Assembly: GCA_020723325.1 (NCBI GenBank)
Contig: DYJD01000002.1
Location: forward strand, 95,629 to 159,628
From: Desulfosudis oleivorans
GTDB taxonomy: Bacteria; Desulfobacterota; Desulfobacteria; Desulfobacterales; SURF-7
Direction: 5' to 3'
DNA length: 64,000 nt
The notes under the pieces are model-generated. The model saw only the letters and a program-made list of their open reading frames with translations, ran no database searches and was not told where the DNA came from. Positions 16,156 through 25,674 of this stretch are shown piece by piece. Positions within the stretch are counted from its first letter, which is position 1; each line of letters begins with the position of its first letter. A program made the position numbers and the translations under genes.

Positions 16156-17685
16156 TTAATGTACGGCACAGGCAATGCACGGGTCAAAGGAACGGATCAC
16201 CCGTGTCGCTTCGATGGGATTTTCTGGATTCTTAATCCGCGTTCCCACCAGGGCTTGCTCCACTGCCCCTGGTTTTCCGGAGGCATCCCGAGGAGAACAG
16301 TTCCAGGTGGTGGGTACCACACACTGGTAATTCGCTATTTTCCGGTTTTTAATCTGGATCCAATGACCCAGGGCACCCCGGGAAGCCTCGGTCAAACCGA
16401 CGCCGGAAGCTTCTTCCGGAATGGCCACCGCAGTTACCGCGGGCTCATCGGGTTTCAGTTCCGCGAGCCATTCCGCGCAGCGGTCCGCCACGAGCTTGCA
16501 TTCAATGGCTCTTGTGGCGTGGCGGCCCAACACCGATACCAGATTTTCTGCTTTTGCCCCCAGTTTCTTCAGGACGCCATCCACCAGCGTTTTTACCTGG
16601 TGGTGCCGTCCGCTGTTCTGTTTATAGGCGATCAGGATCCGGGCAAGAGGGCCCACTTCCATGACCTGACCCTCGTAACGGGGCGCCTTCAGCCACGAAT
16701 AGGCGCTTTCCTTCTGGCCCGGATCAACCGGCGCCGTGACACCCGTAGCGGGATTCAAGACCGCTGCGGCTTTGTACCATGAAAACGTCACGTCCTCGGT
16801 GATCCCCGAAGGATTGAAGCTCCGGGAGGGTCCATCGCCGATGATGACTCCGGTGGGCAGAAAATGGTCGGTGTTGCCCTCTGCCTCGGAGAAGGCGCCG
16901 TAGGAAAGAAAATTGCCGCATCCTTTACCTGCCTGAAAATACTCGGGGAAGGCCTGGGCCACGGCCAGGACATCCTCAAGATAGGCGTTGTCGACAAATA
17001 CCCGCAGCTTTTGCAGCATTTCGCCATAGGCCGCTATCTTGCGGGGGGTGACCCGTTCCGTCACCCCACCAGGCACCAGGGTGGCCACATGGGGTAGCTT
17101 TCCGGCGAACAGAGCCCCCATCTCGTGGGCCAGCCGACGCATCTCCAGAGCATCCAGGTAATGCTTCACCGCCGTGATATTCAGTTCCGGGTCTTCCGCG
17201 TATTGACTTTCATACCGTGGCAGAAAAGGTGCCACCGGGTAGAGGCTGTTGGAGGAAAGCTGACTTTGCACCCATGCCTTGAGTTCGCTAAGCGCTGGGT
17301 CCTTACCGTTGTATTGGGTGACGGCTTTGATATCGATGAAGTCCAAGGCGGACAAGTGGTAGAAATGAATGAGGTGGGATTGAATATAATTTGCACCCAA
17401 AATCAGGTTTCTCAGGAGCTTGCCGTTTCGAGGCGGGATCACTTTGTAAGCCGCTTCCTGAGCCAGAGTCGAAGCTATACCGTGGGATACGGGGCAGACC
17501 CCGCAAATCCGTTGGGTGATCTGCTGGGCATCCATGGGGTCCCGATTTTTCAGGATGAGTTCAAAACCGCGGAACATTTCCCCCGAACAATACGCTTCCA
17601 TCACCTGGTTCGATTCAATCCGAAGCCTTACGGCAAGATGCCCTTCAATTCTCGTTACAGGATCTATCCCTATGGTTTGGGCCAT
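16156..17685 (-). CDS. [NiFe] hydrogenase large subunit lacking C-terminal peptide
   Basis: 509 residues from the ATG at 17685 (GGAG about nine bases upstream; an ATG seven codons earlier is possible). The active-site ligands are RICGVC (Cys61, Cys64) and DPCIAC (Cys503, Cys506); the proton-relay Glu is in TRIEGH. The protein ends exactly at His509 of DPCIACAVH, followed by TAA. Most group 1 enzymes carry 15 or so extra residues after this His that a dedicated protease removes. Their absence is known from H2-sensing regulatory hydrogenases (HoxC/HupV) and group 4 enzymes. It is the first gene of the chemosensory operon; no maturation genes are nearby, so hyp factors must come from elsewhere. 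Confidence 0.94.
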   Translation of the reverse strand: MAQTIGIDPVTRIEGHLAVRLRIESNQVMEAYCSGEMFRGFELILKNRDPMDAQQITQRICGVCPVSHGIASTLAQEAAYKVIPPRNGKLLRNLILGANYIQSHLIHFYHLSALDFIDIKAVTQYNGKDPALSELKAWVQSQLSSNSLYPVAPFLPRYESQYAEDPELNITAVKHYLDALEMRRLAHEMGALFAGKLPHVATLVPGGVTERVTPRKIAAYGEMLQKLRVFVDNAYLEDVLAVAQAFPEYFQAGKGCGNFLSYGAFSEAEGNTDHFLPTGVIIGDGPSRSFNPSGITEDVTFSWYKAAAVLNPATGVTAPVDPGQKESAYSWLKAPRYEGQVMEVGPLARILIAYKQNSGRHHQVKTLVDGVLKKLGAKAENLVSVLGRHATRAIECKLVADRCAEWLAELKPDEPAVTAVAIPEEASGVGLTEASRGALGHWIQIKNRKIANYQCVVPTTWNCSPRDASGKPGAVEQALVGTRIKNPENPIEATRVIRSFDPCIACAVH

Positions 17686-17705
17686 TCCGTCATTTCTCCG
17701 TTCCA

Positions 17706-18616
17706 TTTGGGTTTAAAATAACTACATTATCTTATGGAATATTATGTTGATTTTGTTTCTGTATATGTTTTGGGAATTGAAAGCCTCGCCTTTCGGTGTC
17801 GGTTGCAGCGAGCGGTTATAGCCGAAGCCATGGAAGGACTATCGACACGACTTATATACGGTATCCGTGATCCATAATCATTCGAATTGGAGCACGAATT
17901 ACCGAAAGTAATTACGTAAAGGAGATTAATGGTATCTGGTTAAAGAGTTGATCCGGGAAATAGACAAATGGCATGTTTCCAAGCATCATAATATACGTGT
18001 TTGAATCAATCCCCCCCCGGAAATATCGATTCAATATCTTTTCACACAACGATTGAAGGGAGATACCTTGTCTTATGTAATGGTGAAAAATCCAATCCAC
18101 GCTATATTAATATCTCAAAAAGCATCTCCGGTGTCAACCAATAATCTGGAGGGGCATTGCTGAATTTTGAGTATCATGAGCCATTTCCGCCAATAAATGG
18201 TTTGACATCTCGGGCGCTGCTTGTTATGATTCCTTATCATTAATTGGTATTCTTTAACTATTCTTTTTTTCCAGCGATAACCCGAAAAAATAAATATAGA
18301 TACCATTGGGAAAAGATCCAAGGAAGAACGAACAGCAGTATCGTCTTGTCTGTCATTGTCTCACCCCATAAACCGTGTACGTTCAGCCTAGTAAACACTT
18401 CCAAACGGGTATGTTCAAGAGGCAGCCATTATGGATATGTCTGATGACTGTGGAGCAGGGGAAATGAATCACCGCCTGTGGATGAAATAGCGAGAAGATC
18501 AGCAGGGATGCATCAAAAACCGACCCTGCCAGAGGCATGAGTGTAAACCGATGAGCATGACAAGTGCCGCTTCCGCTGTTCGCCGTGACACAACATTGCA
18601 CCAAGGGGTGACCTGT
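17706..18616. other. Divergent intergenic region between hydrogenase operon and second receptor
   Basis: About 900 bases separate the minus-strand hydrogenase operon from the plus-strand chemoreceptor. It is AT-richer than its flanks, and no protein-like frame is convincing; short frames at 17912-18100, 18115-18321 and 18383-18604 have no family features. It must hold the operon promoter and the promoter of the plus-strand genes. I could not identify clear sigma-70, sigma-54 or CRP boxes by eye. Confidence 0.5.
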
Positions 18617-20614
18617 ATGTGGAAGAGATTTTCCTTTTCGAAAAAATTGATGATGATCATGGGATTATTCGGAACCGTGGTCATCGCCGGCGGTGGCATA
18701 AGTGGATACATCCTGTTCAAGATCACGATTACCGGTGATATTCACAAAAATTTGGAATATATAACCAATTCGACCTACAACCTGGTCGACACGGCGGTCG
18801 AGGTGGCGATCCGTAGTCATTTAAAAACCATCGCCGAAGACGATAAGGCCGTGTTGACCTATTATCATGGTCTGGTGGAGCAGGGGAAAATGTCCGAACA
18901 GGAAGCAAAAGATCTGGTCAAACAGATCATCCTGAAAAAGACCATCGGCAAGACCGGCTATGTTTATTGCATCGATACCACGGGAACGGTACGAATCCAC
19001 CCCAAGGATGCGCTGGTGAATGTCAACCTCTCAAAATATGGTTTTGTCCAGGAGCAGTGCCAGAAAAAAGAAGGCTATCTTGAATATCTCTGGAAAAATC
19101 CAGATGACCCCCAGGAACGGGCGAAAGCCTTGTATATGACCTATTTCGCTCCCTGGGACTATATCGTGTCGGCTTCCTCGTATAAATCGGAATTCAATAC
19201 CCTGGTGACCACCAAGGATTTCCGCGATAAGGTATTGGGCATCACCATCGGAAAAACAGGCTATTTGTATATAATGGATTCAAAAGGTGAGTTGATTATT
19301 CACCCCAAGCTGGAGGGACAGAATATCTACAATTCACAGGATTCCAGCGGGAAGTATTTCATCCGGGAAATGTGTTCAAAAAAAAACGGTCAAATCATCT
19401 ACCCCTGGAAGAATCCCGGGGAAAAACTGGCCCGGGAAAAAATAGTTCATTACCGATATTTGGAAGAGATGGATTGGATTATTGCCAGTGGGGTCTATCT
19501 TGATGAATTATACGCTCCATTGGACCTGTTGCTCCTTTCCGTGATCGGGGGGGCGCTCCTCATGCTCTTCTGCGCCGGGCTGCTGGCAATTGTTTTGGGC
19601 CGCTCCCTTTCGAAGCCGATTCACAATTTGGCCCATTATGCCGAATTGATCGGCCGTGGACAATTGGATGTGACCATCCCCATAACCAGCCGGGATGAAA
19701 TCGGGGATCTTTCGAATACCTTTAACATGATGGCCGCCAACCTGAATCGATTTATCGGGCAGGTTCAGCATTCGGGCATCCAGGTCACCTCTTCATCCAC
19801 GGAACTCGCGGCCACCGCCAAAGAGCAGGAAGCCATCATGATAAACCAGATGAATTCAATGGATACGATGGTGGAAAAAATCAAAAATATGTCTGAAGTT
19901 TCGGCGCAATTGATGCAGACCATGCAACATCTGGCTGCCATAGCAGAGGAAACGGCGGACTCGGTCAGCGACGGTCAGACCGATTTGTCCCGGATGGGCG
20001 ACGCGATGCAATTGATGGAAAAGGCCTCAAAGGCTATATCCAGCCGCCTGGAAACCATCAACGAAAAGACAGAGAATATTACCACAGTGGTCACCACCAT
20101 TACCAAAGTGGCGGAACAAACCAATCTGTTGTCGTTGAATGCCGCCATCGAAGCAGAAAAAGCCGGGGATTATGGACGCGGGTTCACCGTGGTGGCCCGG
20201 GAAATCCGGCGTCTGGCCGACCAAACCGCGGTGGCCACGCTGGATATCGAGCGCATGGTCCAGGCCATGCAATCCGCCGTGGCTTCCGGCGTCATGGAGA
20301 TGGATAAATTCATTGCGGAAGTTCGGCACAGCGCCGACGATGTGAGCAAGATCAGCAACCAGCTTCGCCGGACCATCGAACATGTCCAAACCCTGACACC
20401 GAATATCGAGCGGGTGAATACAGCCATGGGTGAGCAGTCCGAATCAACCCAGCAAATCAACATCGCGATCATGGAATTACAACAGGAGATGCAGGAAACA
20501 AAAGCATCTTTGCATGAAAACTATTCGGCCATTTCTCAGTTGAATGACGCGGCCAGGACGCTGCAAGATGAAGTGTCCCAGTTTGTGGTCAGCGAGTCAG
20601 AAAAAGAAAGCTGA
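18617..20614 (+). CDS. Methyl-accepting chemotaxis protein with tandem Cache-like sensor
   Basis: 665 residues from the ATG at 18617 (AAGGGGTG upstream). TM1 is about residues 12-36. The periplasmic region has two similar Cache modules, each with a GKTGYVYCIDTTG or GKTGYLYIMDSKG stretch followed by an IHPK motif, as in single-Cache-2/tandem sensors of small organic ligands. TM2 is about 322-346, then HAMP and a signalling domain with TNLLSLNAAIEAEKAGDYGRG. The signalling domain closely resembles that of the haem receptor encoded divergently, including DQTAVATLDI and SGVMEMDKFIAEV, so both probably feed the same CheW/CheA set. It precedes the GAF-PilB gene on the same strand. Confidence 0.92.
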   Translation: MWKRFSFSKKLMMIMGLFGTVVIAGGGISGYILFKITITGDIHKNLEYITNSTYNLVDTAVEVAIRSHLKTIAEDDKAVLTYYHGLVEQGKMSEQEAKDLVKQIILKKTIGKTGYVYCIDTTGTVRIHPKDALVNVNLSKYGFVQEQCQKKEGYLEYLWKNPDDPQERAKALYMTYFAPWDYIVSASSYKSEFNTLVTTKDFRDKVLGITIGKTGYLYIMDSKGELIIHPKLEGQNIYNSQDSSGKYFIREMCSKKNGQIIYPWKNPGEKLAREKIVHYRYLEEMDWIIASGVYLDELYAPLDLLLLSVIGGALLMLFCAGLLAIVLGRSLSKPIHNLAHYAELIGRGQLDVTIPITSRDEIGDLSNTFNMMAANLNRFIGQVQHSGIQVTSSSTELAATAKEQEAIMINQMNSMDTMVEKIKNMSEVSAQLMQTMQHLAAIAEETADSVSDGQTDLSRMGDAMQLMEKASKAISSRLETINEKTENITTVVTTITKVAEQTNLLSLNAAIEAEKAGDYGRGFTVVAREIRRLADQTAVATLDIERMVQAMQSAVASGVMEMDKFIAEVRHSADDVSKISNQLRRTIEHVQTLTPNIERVNTAMGEQSESTQQINIAIMELQQEMQETKASLHENYSAISQLNDAARTLQDEVSQFVVSESEKES

Positions 20615-20732
20615 TGACGGCCACGCTTTCCTGATGGCGGTTTTCTATAGCGACCGGAACAGGCGGGGAAGGCATTCGATTCCCTGCGTCCCTTTATATG
20701 CGTAGTGCTCATCTCAAACCGGAGGCATGTAT

Positions 20733-23105
20733 ATGGAAACTGAAAAGCAAAGCGGCGAGAACCACCAGAAAAACAAGCCGGGATCTTTGGACCCCATCCA
20801 GGCAAGGCTCGAATACGAGGCCCGCCTGCGGAAGCTATCCAATGCCATCCATGCAGCTGAGAATATCGACGCCATCTTAATCGGCCTGCGGGAAAAGATT
20901 CTCGAACTTTACAATGCCGAGCTTGCCACCATATATCTGGTGGACGGAAAACGGAAACAGATCGTTTCGCGGGTGAAAAAGGCCGAGGAAGATCTCAAGG
21001 AAATCCGGATTCCCATCAGCGCCAAAAGTCTTGCGGGTTACGTGGCACTGACCGGCAATGTGATCAATATCAAAGATGTCTATGACAAGAACGAACTGCT
21101 GAGCATCGATCCCGACCTGCAGTTCGACTCTTCTTGGGACGTGAAAACAAATTACCGGACCCGCCAGGTGTTGGCGGTGCCAATTTTGTTCAAGCAAAAG
21201 ATTCTCGGTGTCATCCAGCTGATCAACTGCAAGCATGGTGATTTTTTCACAGCGGACGACCAGCGGCTCCTTTCGGATATTGCTGAAGTTCTTGGCATCG
21301 CCTTTCATAACCAAATGCGGCTCATGCAGCCCAAGCAGGCCACCCGTTTCGATACCCTCATCAAGAACGCCGTGATCACGGAAAAAGAGCTGGGGAATGC
21401 CATGGAAACCGCTCGCAGCAAAGGCATGCATGTGGAGACCGTGTTGATCCGTAATTTTCACGTTTCGAAACGGCAGCTCCTGGAGAGTTTGTCCGCTTTC
21501 TACAACACACCCGCGGAAAGCTTCATCGATGAGGCCTACGATCCCGGGCCACTGGCAGGCAGCACCAAGATCGAGTATTTCAGAAAATCCCGCTGGATCC
21601 CTCTGAAAAAAGAGGCGGATGGAATCGTCATTGCCGTGGACGACCCCAATGACCAATTACGCATCCAGGAGATCAAGACCGTGTTCGGCGCCTCCAAACT
21701 GTCCTTCCGCGTGGCCCTGCGGGAAGATATCGACGCGTTCATCAACGCCTATAAACGGTCCCCGGGACCCGTCATCCTCCAGGGCGGCCGGGATTTTGAT
21801 GAAGTGCTCGAAAAAATGCAGGATGATGCCACCACTCCCCAAGCTGAGGCCTTTAGCGCTTCCGAAACGGTGGCTGTGGATGAATCCGAAGAAGCCGGGG
21901 CCGCTGTTCAGATGGTCCGGAAAATCATGGAGACCGCCCACATCAAGGGGGCTTCCGATATCCACATCGAGCCCTACGGTGCCAACCGGGATACGGACAT
22001 CCGTTTCCGGATCGACGGCGAATGCCTCGATGTGCTGAAGATTCCGAAGAATCATATCAAGCCGGTCATCTCCCGGATAAAAATCCTGGCGGAGCTGAAC
22101 ATCTCCGAACACCGGCGGCCCCAGGACGGAAAAATCAAATTCAAAACTTCGGACGGGGAGAGCATCGAGTTTCGGGTGGCGACAATCCCCACCGCCGGCG
22201 GCAATGAGGATGTGGTCATGCGGCGGCTGGCCTCCAGTGACCCGTCTAGCGGGATCATGGCCCTTGACAAAATCATGTCTGCGGGAACCTTCAAAATTTT
22301 TTCCAAAAACATCCAGAAACCCCATGGGATCATCTTGGTGGTGGGGCCCACCGGTTCGGGCAAAACCACCACCCTGCATTCGGCGTTGAACTTCATCAAT
22401 ACACCGGCGCGGAAAATATGGACGGCCGAAGACCCGGTGGAAATCACCCAGTACCGCCTAAGGCAGGTCCAGGTCAATCCCAAAATCGACTACACCTTCG
22501 CCAATGCCATGCGGGCTTTTCTGCGGGCCGATCCGGATGTGATCATGGTAGGAGAAATGCGCGACAAGGAGACCATGCAGACCGCCATCGAGGCGTCGCT
22601 CACCGGCCATCTCGTTTTCAGCACCCTGCATACCAATTCGGCGCCGGAAACCATCGTCCGTCTCATCGACATGGGCATCGACCCCCTGAACTTCGGGGAT
22701 GCCCTGATCGCCATCCTGGCCCAGCGGTTGGTCAAGACCCTTTGTCCCAAATGCAAGGAAGCCTATCATCCCGACGAACAAGAATACCAACACTACAAAG
22801 AACTCTACGGCGAATTTTTTGACCAACGGATCAATAAGCCGTATAGCGACGAATTGACCTTCTACCGGCCCAAAGGCTGCGACATATGCCGCGAGACAGA
22901 GGGTTATAAGGGACGGCTGGGCATTCACGAACTGCTGGTGAACACCAATGAGCTGAAACAAAGGATCATCCGCAAAGCCCTGGTGGATGAGGTCCGCAAA
23001 CAGGCCATCAAAGAAGGCATGTCCACCCTCCTGCAGGACGGCCTGTACCGGATCTTTACCGGACACACGGATTTCCGGCAGGTGACCAGCGTCTGCGCCG
23101 TGTAG
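20733..23105 (+). CDS. GAF-domain PilB/GspE-type assembly ATPase
   Basis: About 790 residues. An N-terminal GAF domain (about 40-195) is followed by an MshEN-like region (FDTLIKNAVITEKELGNAME) and the secretion ATPase. The ATPase has Walker A GPTGSGKTTTLHS, the Asp box TAEDPVEIT, Walker B FLRADPDVIMVGEMRD, the His box GHLVFSTLHTNSA and a four-Cys zinc motif (CPKC then CDIC). PilB/GspE enzymes drive pilus or pseudopilus assembly. GAF fusion suggests allosteric control by a small molecule, possibly a cyclic nucleotide. The start is the ATG at 20733, seven bases after GGAGG; an ATG at 20727 is too close to it. No pilin or platform genes are in the window. Confidence 0.9.
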   Translation: METEKQSGENHQKNKPGSLDPIQARLEYEARLRKLSNAIHAAENIDAILIGLREKILELYNAELATIYLVDGKRKQIVSRVKKAEEDLKEIRIPISAKSLAGYVALTGNVINIKDVYDKNELLSIDPDLQFDSSWDVKTNYRTRQVLAVPILFKQKILGVIQLINCKHGDFFTADDQRLLSDIAEVLGIAFHNQMRLMQPKQATRFDTLIKNAVITEKELGNAMETARSKGMHVETVLIRNFHVSKRQLLESLSAFYNTPAESFIDEAYDPGPLAGSTKIEYFRKSRWIPLKKEADGIVIAVDDPNDQLRIQEIKTVFGASKLSFRVALREDIDAFINAYKRSPGPVILQGGRDFDEVLEKMQDDATTPQAEAFSASETVAVDESEEAGAAVQMVRKIMETAHIKGASDIHIEPYGANRDTDIRFRIDGECLDVLKIPKNHIKPVISRIKILAELNISEHRRPQDGKIKFKTSDGESIEFRVATIPTAGGNEDVVMRRLASSDPSSGIMALDKIMSAGTFKIFSKNIQKPHGIILVVGPTGSGKTTTLHSALNFINTPARKIWTAEDPVEITQYRLRQVQVNPKIDYTFANAMRAFLRADPDVIMVGEMRDKETMQTAIEASLTGHLVFSTLHTNSAPETIVRLIDMGIDPLNFGDALIAILAQRLVKTLCPKCKEAYHPDEQEYQHYKELYGEFFDQRINKPYSDELTFYRPKGCDICRETEGYKGRLGIHELLVNTNELKQRIIRKALVDEVRKQAIKEGMSTLLQDGLYRIFTGHTDFRQVTSVCAV

Positions 23106-23140
23106 GCTGCTCGGGGTGGTCGCCTGCTGATGTTGTTACG

Positions 23141-25000
23141 TTATGAACGTTGGGTTTTGGGAATGTCGGCCAGCAGTTTTTCCATCATCTGTTTGTCCGG
23201 CGCTTTGCTCATGGCTTCCTGATAATCGATTTTGCGACGTTTTACCAATGCCGCCAGCTCTTCCACCAGCAAACGGTGACCATGGGACTTTCCAGTTTGC
23301 ATGGCGGAGGCCACCTGGGACAATTTGTTTTCACGGATCAGATTGGCGATGGGCAGATTGACCACCAGGATTTCCTGAGCGGCCACGCGACCGCCGCCGA
23401 CACATTTGCACAGCATCTGGGATACCACGCCTTTAAGGGTGTCGCATAAATTGGAACGAACCTGGTTCTGCTGATCGGCGGGAAATGCATCCACAATCCG
23501 CGTAACCGTGCTAATGGCGCCGCTGGTGTGTAAGGAACCCAACACCAGATGGCCGGTATTGGCGATTTCCAGGGCGAACTTGATGGTCTCCAGATCGTTC
23601 AGCTCGCCGATGAGGATCACATCCGGGTCTTCCCGCAGAACGGCGCGCAAAGCGGAGTGGTAGGTTTGGGTGTGTCGGCCGATTTGGCGCTGATTGATCA
23701 GCGCGCGGTCACTTTGATGAACGAACTCGATCGGCGCCTCCAGGGTGATGATATGATCGGGGCGCGTTTTGTTGATATGATCCACCAGGGCCGCCAGGGT
23801 CGTCGACTTGCCGGAGCCGGCGGGACCGGTTACCAGCAGCAAGCCCATGGAATGCTCGCAAAGCGTCTTGAGTGTCGCCGGCATTCCCAGTTGATCAAGG
23901 GACATGACCTTGGAGGGAATGACGCGAAAAGCCGCACTGACACCGTGGTCGTCCCGGTAGATATTGACCCGGAAACGGCCCACCCCCGATATCGTATAGG
24001 TGAAGTCAGCATCATTGGTTTCCAGGAAGGCATTTTTGGTTTGCGCTTCCATGATGGGTCCGATCAGGTCAAACACCTCTTCCGAACCCAGCGGGCTGAT
24101 ATCGCTGATGGCTTTCAGATCACCGTCAATCCGCCAGTACGGCGTCTGACAGGCGGAAAGGTGCAGGTCGCTGGCGCCTTCGGCCACCAGCCGTTTCAAA
24201 ATGGCATCCAGTTGGGGCGAGCTCTTTGGCTGGACGGGCGCAGCCGCTTCTATTTTTCCTTCCGCGGCCCGTTTCTTACCCAAATCGGGTACACCTGCCT
24301 GGGACTGGAGTACGGAATCGAAAAAATCATTTTCGATATTCACCATTTGCAGCTCGACTCCCGGCAGGGTGCTGCGGATTCCGGAAAGAACTCCGGGGGT
24401 GGGATCGTGCACAAAACCGATAAGCAGTTTGTTACCGTCCATTCTTAGGGGGAGCACGCGATGGCGAATGATCAGGTCCAAGGGAACGATTTGGAATATT
24501 TCTTTGGTCAGTCCAGCGGCGGTTGCCTGATATTTGGGTAAAGAAATATTGGACGAGAGTTCGAAAACCCGTTTGGCTAGATTGCGACAGATGGCGGGAC
24601 CGAAAGCCGGTATGTTTTCAAACATATAATCGAACAATTTACTATCGAATTTCAGCATCAAAGTGGGTTGAATGGCTTGGACAGTGGCGGTCCTGGATTT
24701 CTTCAACATCAGGCTGATTTCACCGATCACGTGAAAGGGCTTGATTCTCCCGATTTCGATGAGTTCTCCCGTGGTTTGGTGGGAATGGAGAATGGCCACT
24801 TGTCCTTCGATAATCAGCAGAAAGGAATCCGAGGGTTCATCCACCTTGACGATGGCTTCATCGGATTCATACTGAATCAATCCGGCTCTTTGGGCGATCT
24901 GATTTAGGGCTTTTTCACCCAGGGAACCAAAAATATCCGATTGCGCCAAGGCAGTGACGACCTTTTGTAAGACATCCCCTTCAATATGTAATGGCTTCAT
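23141..25000 (-). CDS. PilT-type ATPase with N-terminal cyclic-nucleotide-binding domain
   Basis: 619 residues. The N-terminal cNMP-binding domain (about 15-145) has the phosphate-binding cassette GEISLMLKKSRTATV with the ribose-binding Glu94 and phosphate-binding Arg103 conserved. A linker with an MshEN-like fold (about 155-235) precedes a PilT domain: Walker A GPAGSGKSTTLAA, LREDPDVILIGELND, GHLVLGSLHTSGA and the PilT-type ANLIRENKLSQV near the end. PilT motors retract type IV pili. Fusion to a cNMP domain would let cAMP or cGMP set retraction. It lies convergent to the GAF-PilB gene in the same island as the receptor-cyclase, which makes a direct second-messenger link plausible. Confidence 0.92.
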   Translation of the reverse strand: MKPLHIEGDVLQKVVTALAQSDIFGSLGEKALNQIAQRAGLIQYESDEAIVKVDEPSDSFLLIIEGQVAILHSHQTTGELIEIGRIKPFHVIGEISLMLKKSRTATVQAIQPTLMLKFDSKLFDYMFENIPAFGPAICRNLAKRVFELSSNISLPKYQATAAGLTKEIFQIVPLDLIIRHRVLPLRMDGNKLLIGFVHDPTPGVLSGIRSTLPGVELQMVNIENDFFDSVLQSQAGVPDLGKKRAAEGKIEAAAPVQPKSSPQLDAILKRLVAEGASDLHLSACQTPYWRIDGDLKAISDISPLGSEEVFDLIGPIMEAQTKNAFLETNDADFTYTISGVGRFRVNIYRDDHGVSAAFRVIPSKVMSLDQLGMPATLKTLCEHSMGLLLVTGPAGSGKSTTLAALVDHINKTRPDHIITLEAPIEFVHQSDRALINQRQIGRHTQTYHSALRAVLREDPDVILIGELNDLETIKFALEIANTGHLVLGSLHTSGAISTVTRIVDAFPADQQNQVRSNLCDTLKGVVSQMLCKCVGGGRVAAQEILVVNLPIANLIRENKLSQVASAMQTGKSHGHRLLVEELAALVKRRKIDYQEAMSKAPDKQMMEKLLADIPKTQRS

Positions 25001-25674
25001 TGTGGACAGTCTCCTTCATCTTGGGTACTCTTGGATTGCTAAACTGAGATGTGGGTGATATTTCGATCGGTCGTTACAGACAGGTAATTTTATTCTTTAT
25101 AAAACCAAACCGGATTTTAGTCAAGGAAATTGATGGTGAAACCGTTGTAACGCGCATATTTACACAGTTACTCCACGGTTCCTTCCAGACCTGGATACAC
25201 CCTGAACATGTGCTCGTAAAGCCAGCATGGCCCCTTGGTTGCCATCCACCCAGGAGATCTCTTGGAGACAGAGATGCATGCCAATCCGATGCTCCCATGC
25301 CGTCGTATTGCTCCGGAAAAGAAAATCTCTCTCAAATATCCTGCCTACCAGAATGTTGAATGTGTAGGGCTTGCGGGGGATTGATCCAGTCGGTCTGGAC
25401 CAATAGAGGGATACACAATATATATGATTACGCCAAATGCTTTTTGACGCTTACCGCAAATTTATCAATAGATTTATAGTGATAAATAGTTTATAAAATT
25501 AGATACATGATCGAAAAGTCCTGTGATTGGAAAAAATTTAGGACGCTCAAGATAAAAAAGCTGGTTAAAAAAACTACTTTTTACAAGTTTTTCGACAAAC
25601 ATGGCTTTGACGGTTGTCCGTTTGTCTCTTAAGGTCTAAAATAATTTTCAAAGTCAAAAATAAGGAAAAAAATC
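25001..25674. other. AT-rich intergenic region upstream of CRP-like gene
   Basis: About 670 bases between divergently read genes. No credible coding frame; the 102-codon frame at 25051-25359 shows no family trait or ribosome site. The sequence becomes strongly AT-rich from about 25410 to 25660, as expected for promoters of the CRP-like gene and of pilT, but no box is clear enough to call. Confidence 0.45.

Noticed and set aside
15215..17685. An ordinary respiratory uptake hydrogenase unrelated to the che genes
   Set aside because: Not excluded, but the four-base gap to the receptor gene, the haem motif in that receptor and the missing C-terminal peptide favour a sensory role.
17706..18616. 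CRISPR array or small RNA gene in the divergent spacer
   Set aside because: No regularly spaced repeats and no strong hairpin-terminator unit could be seen.
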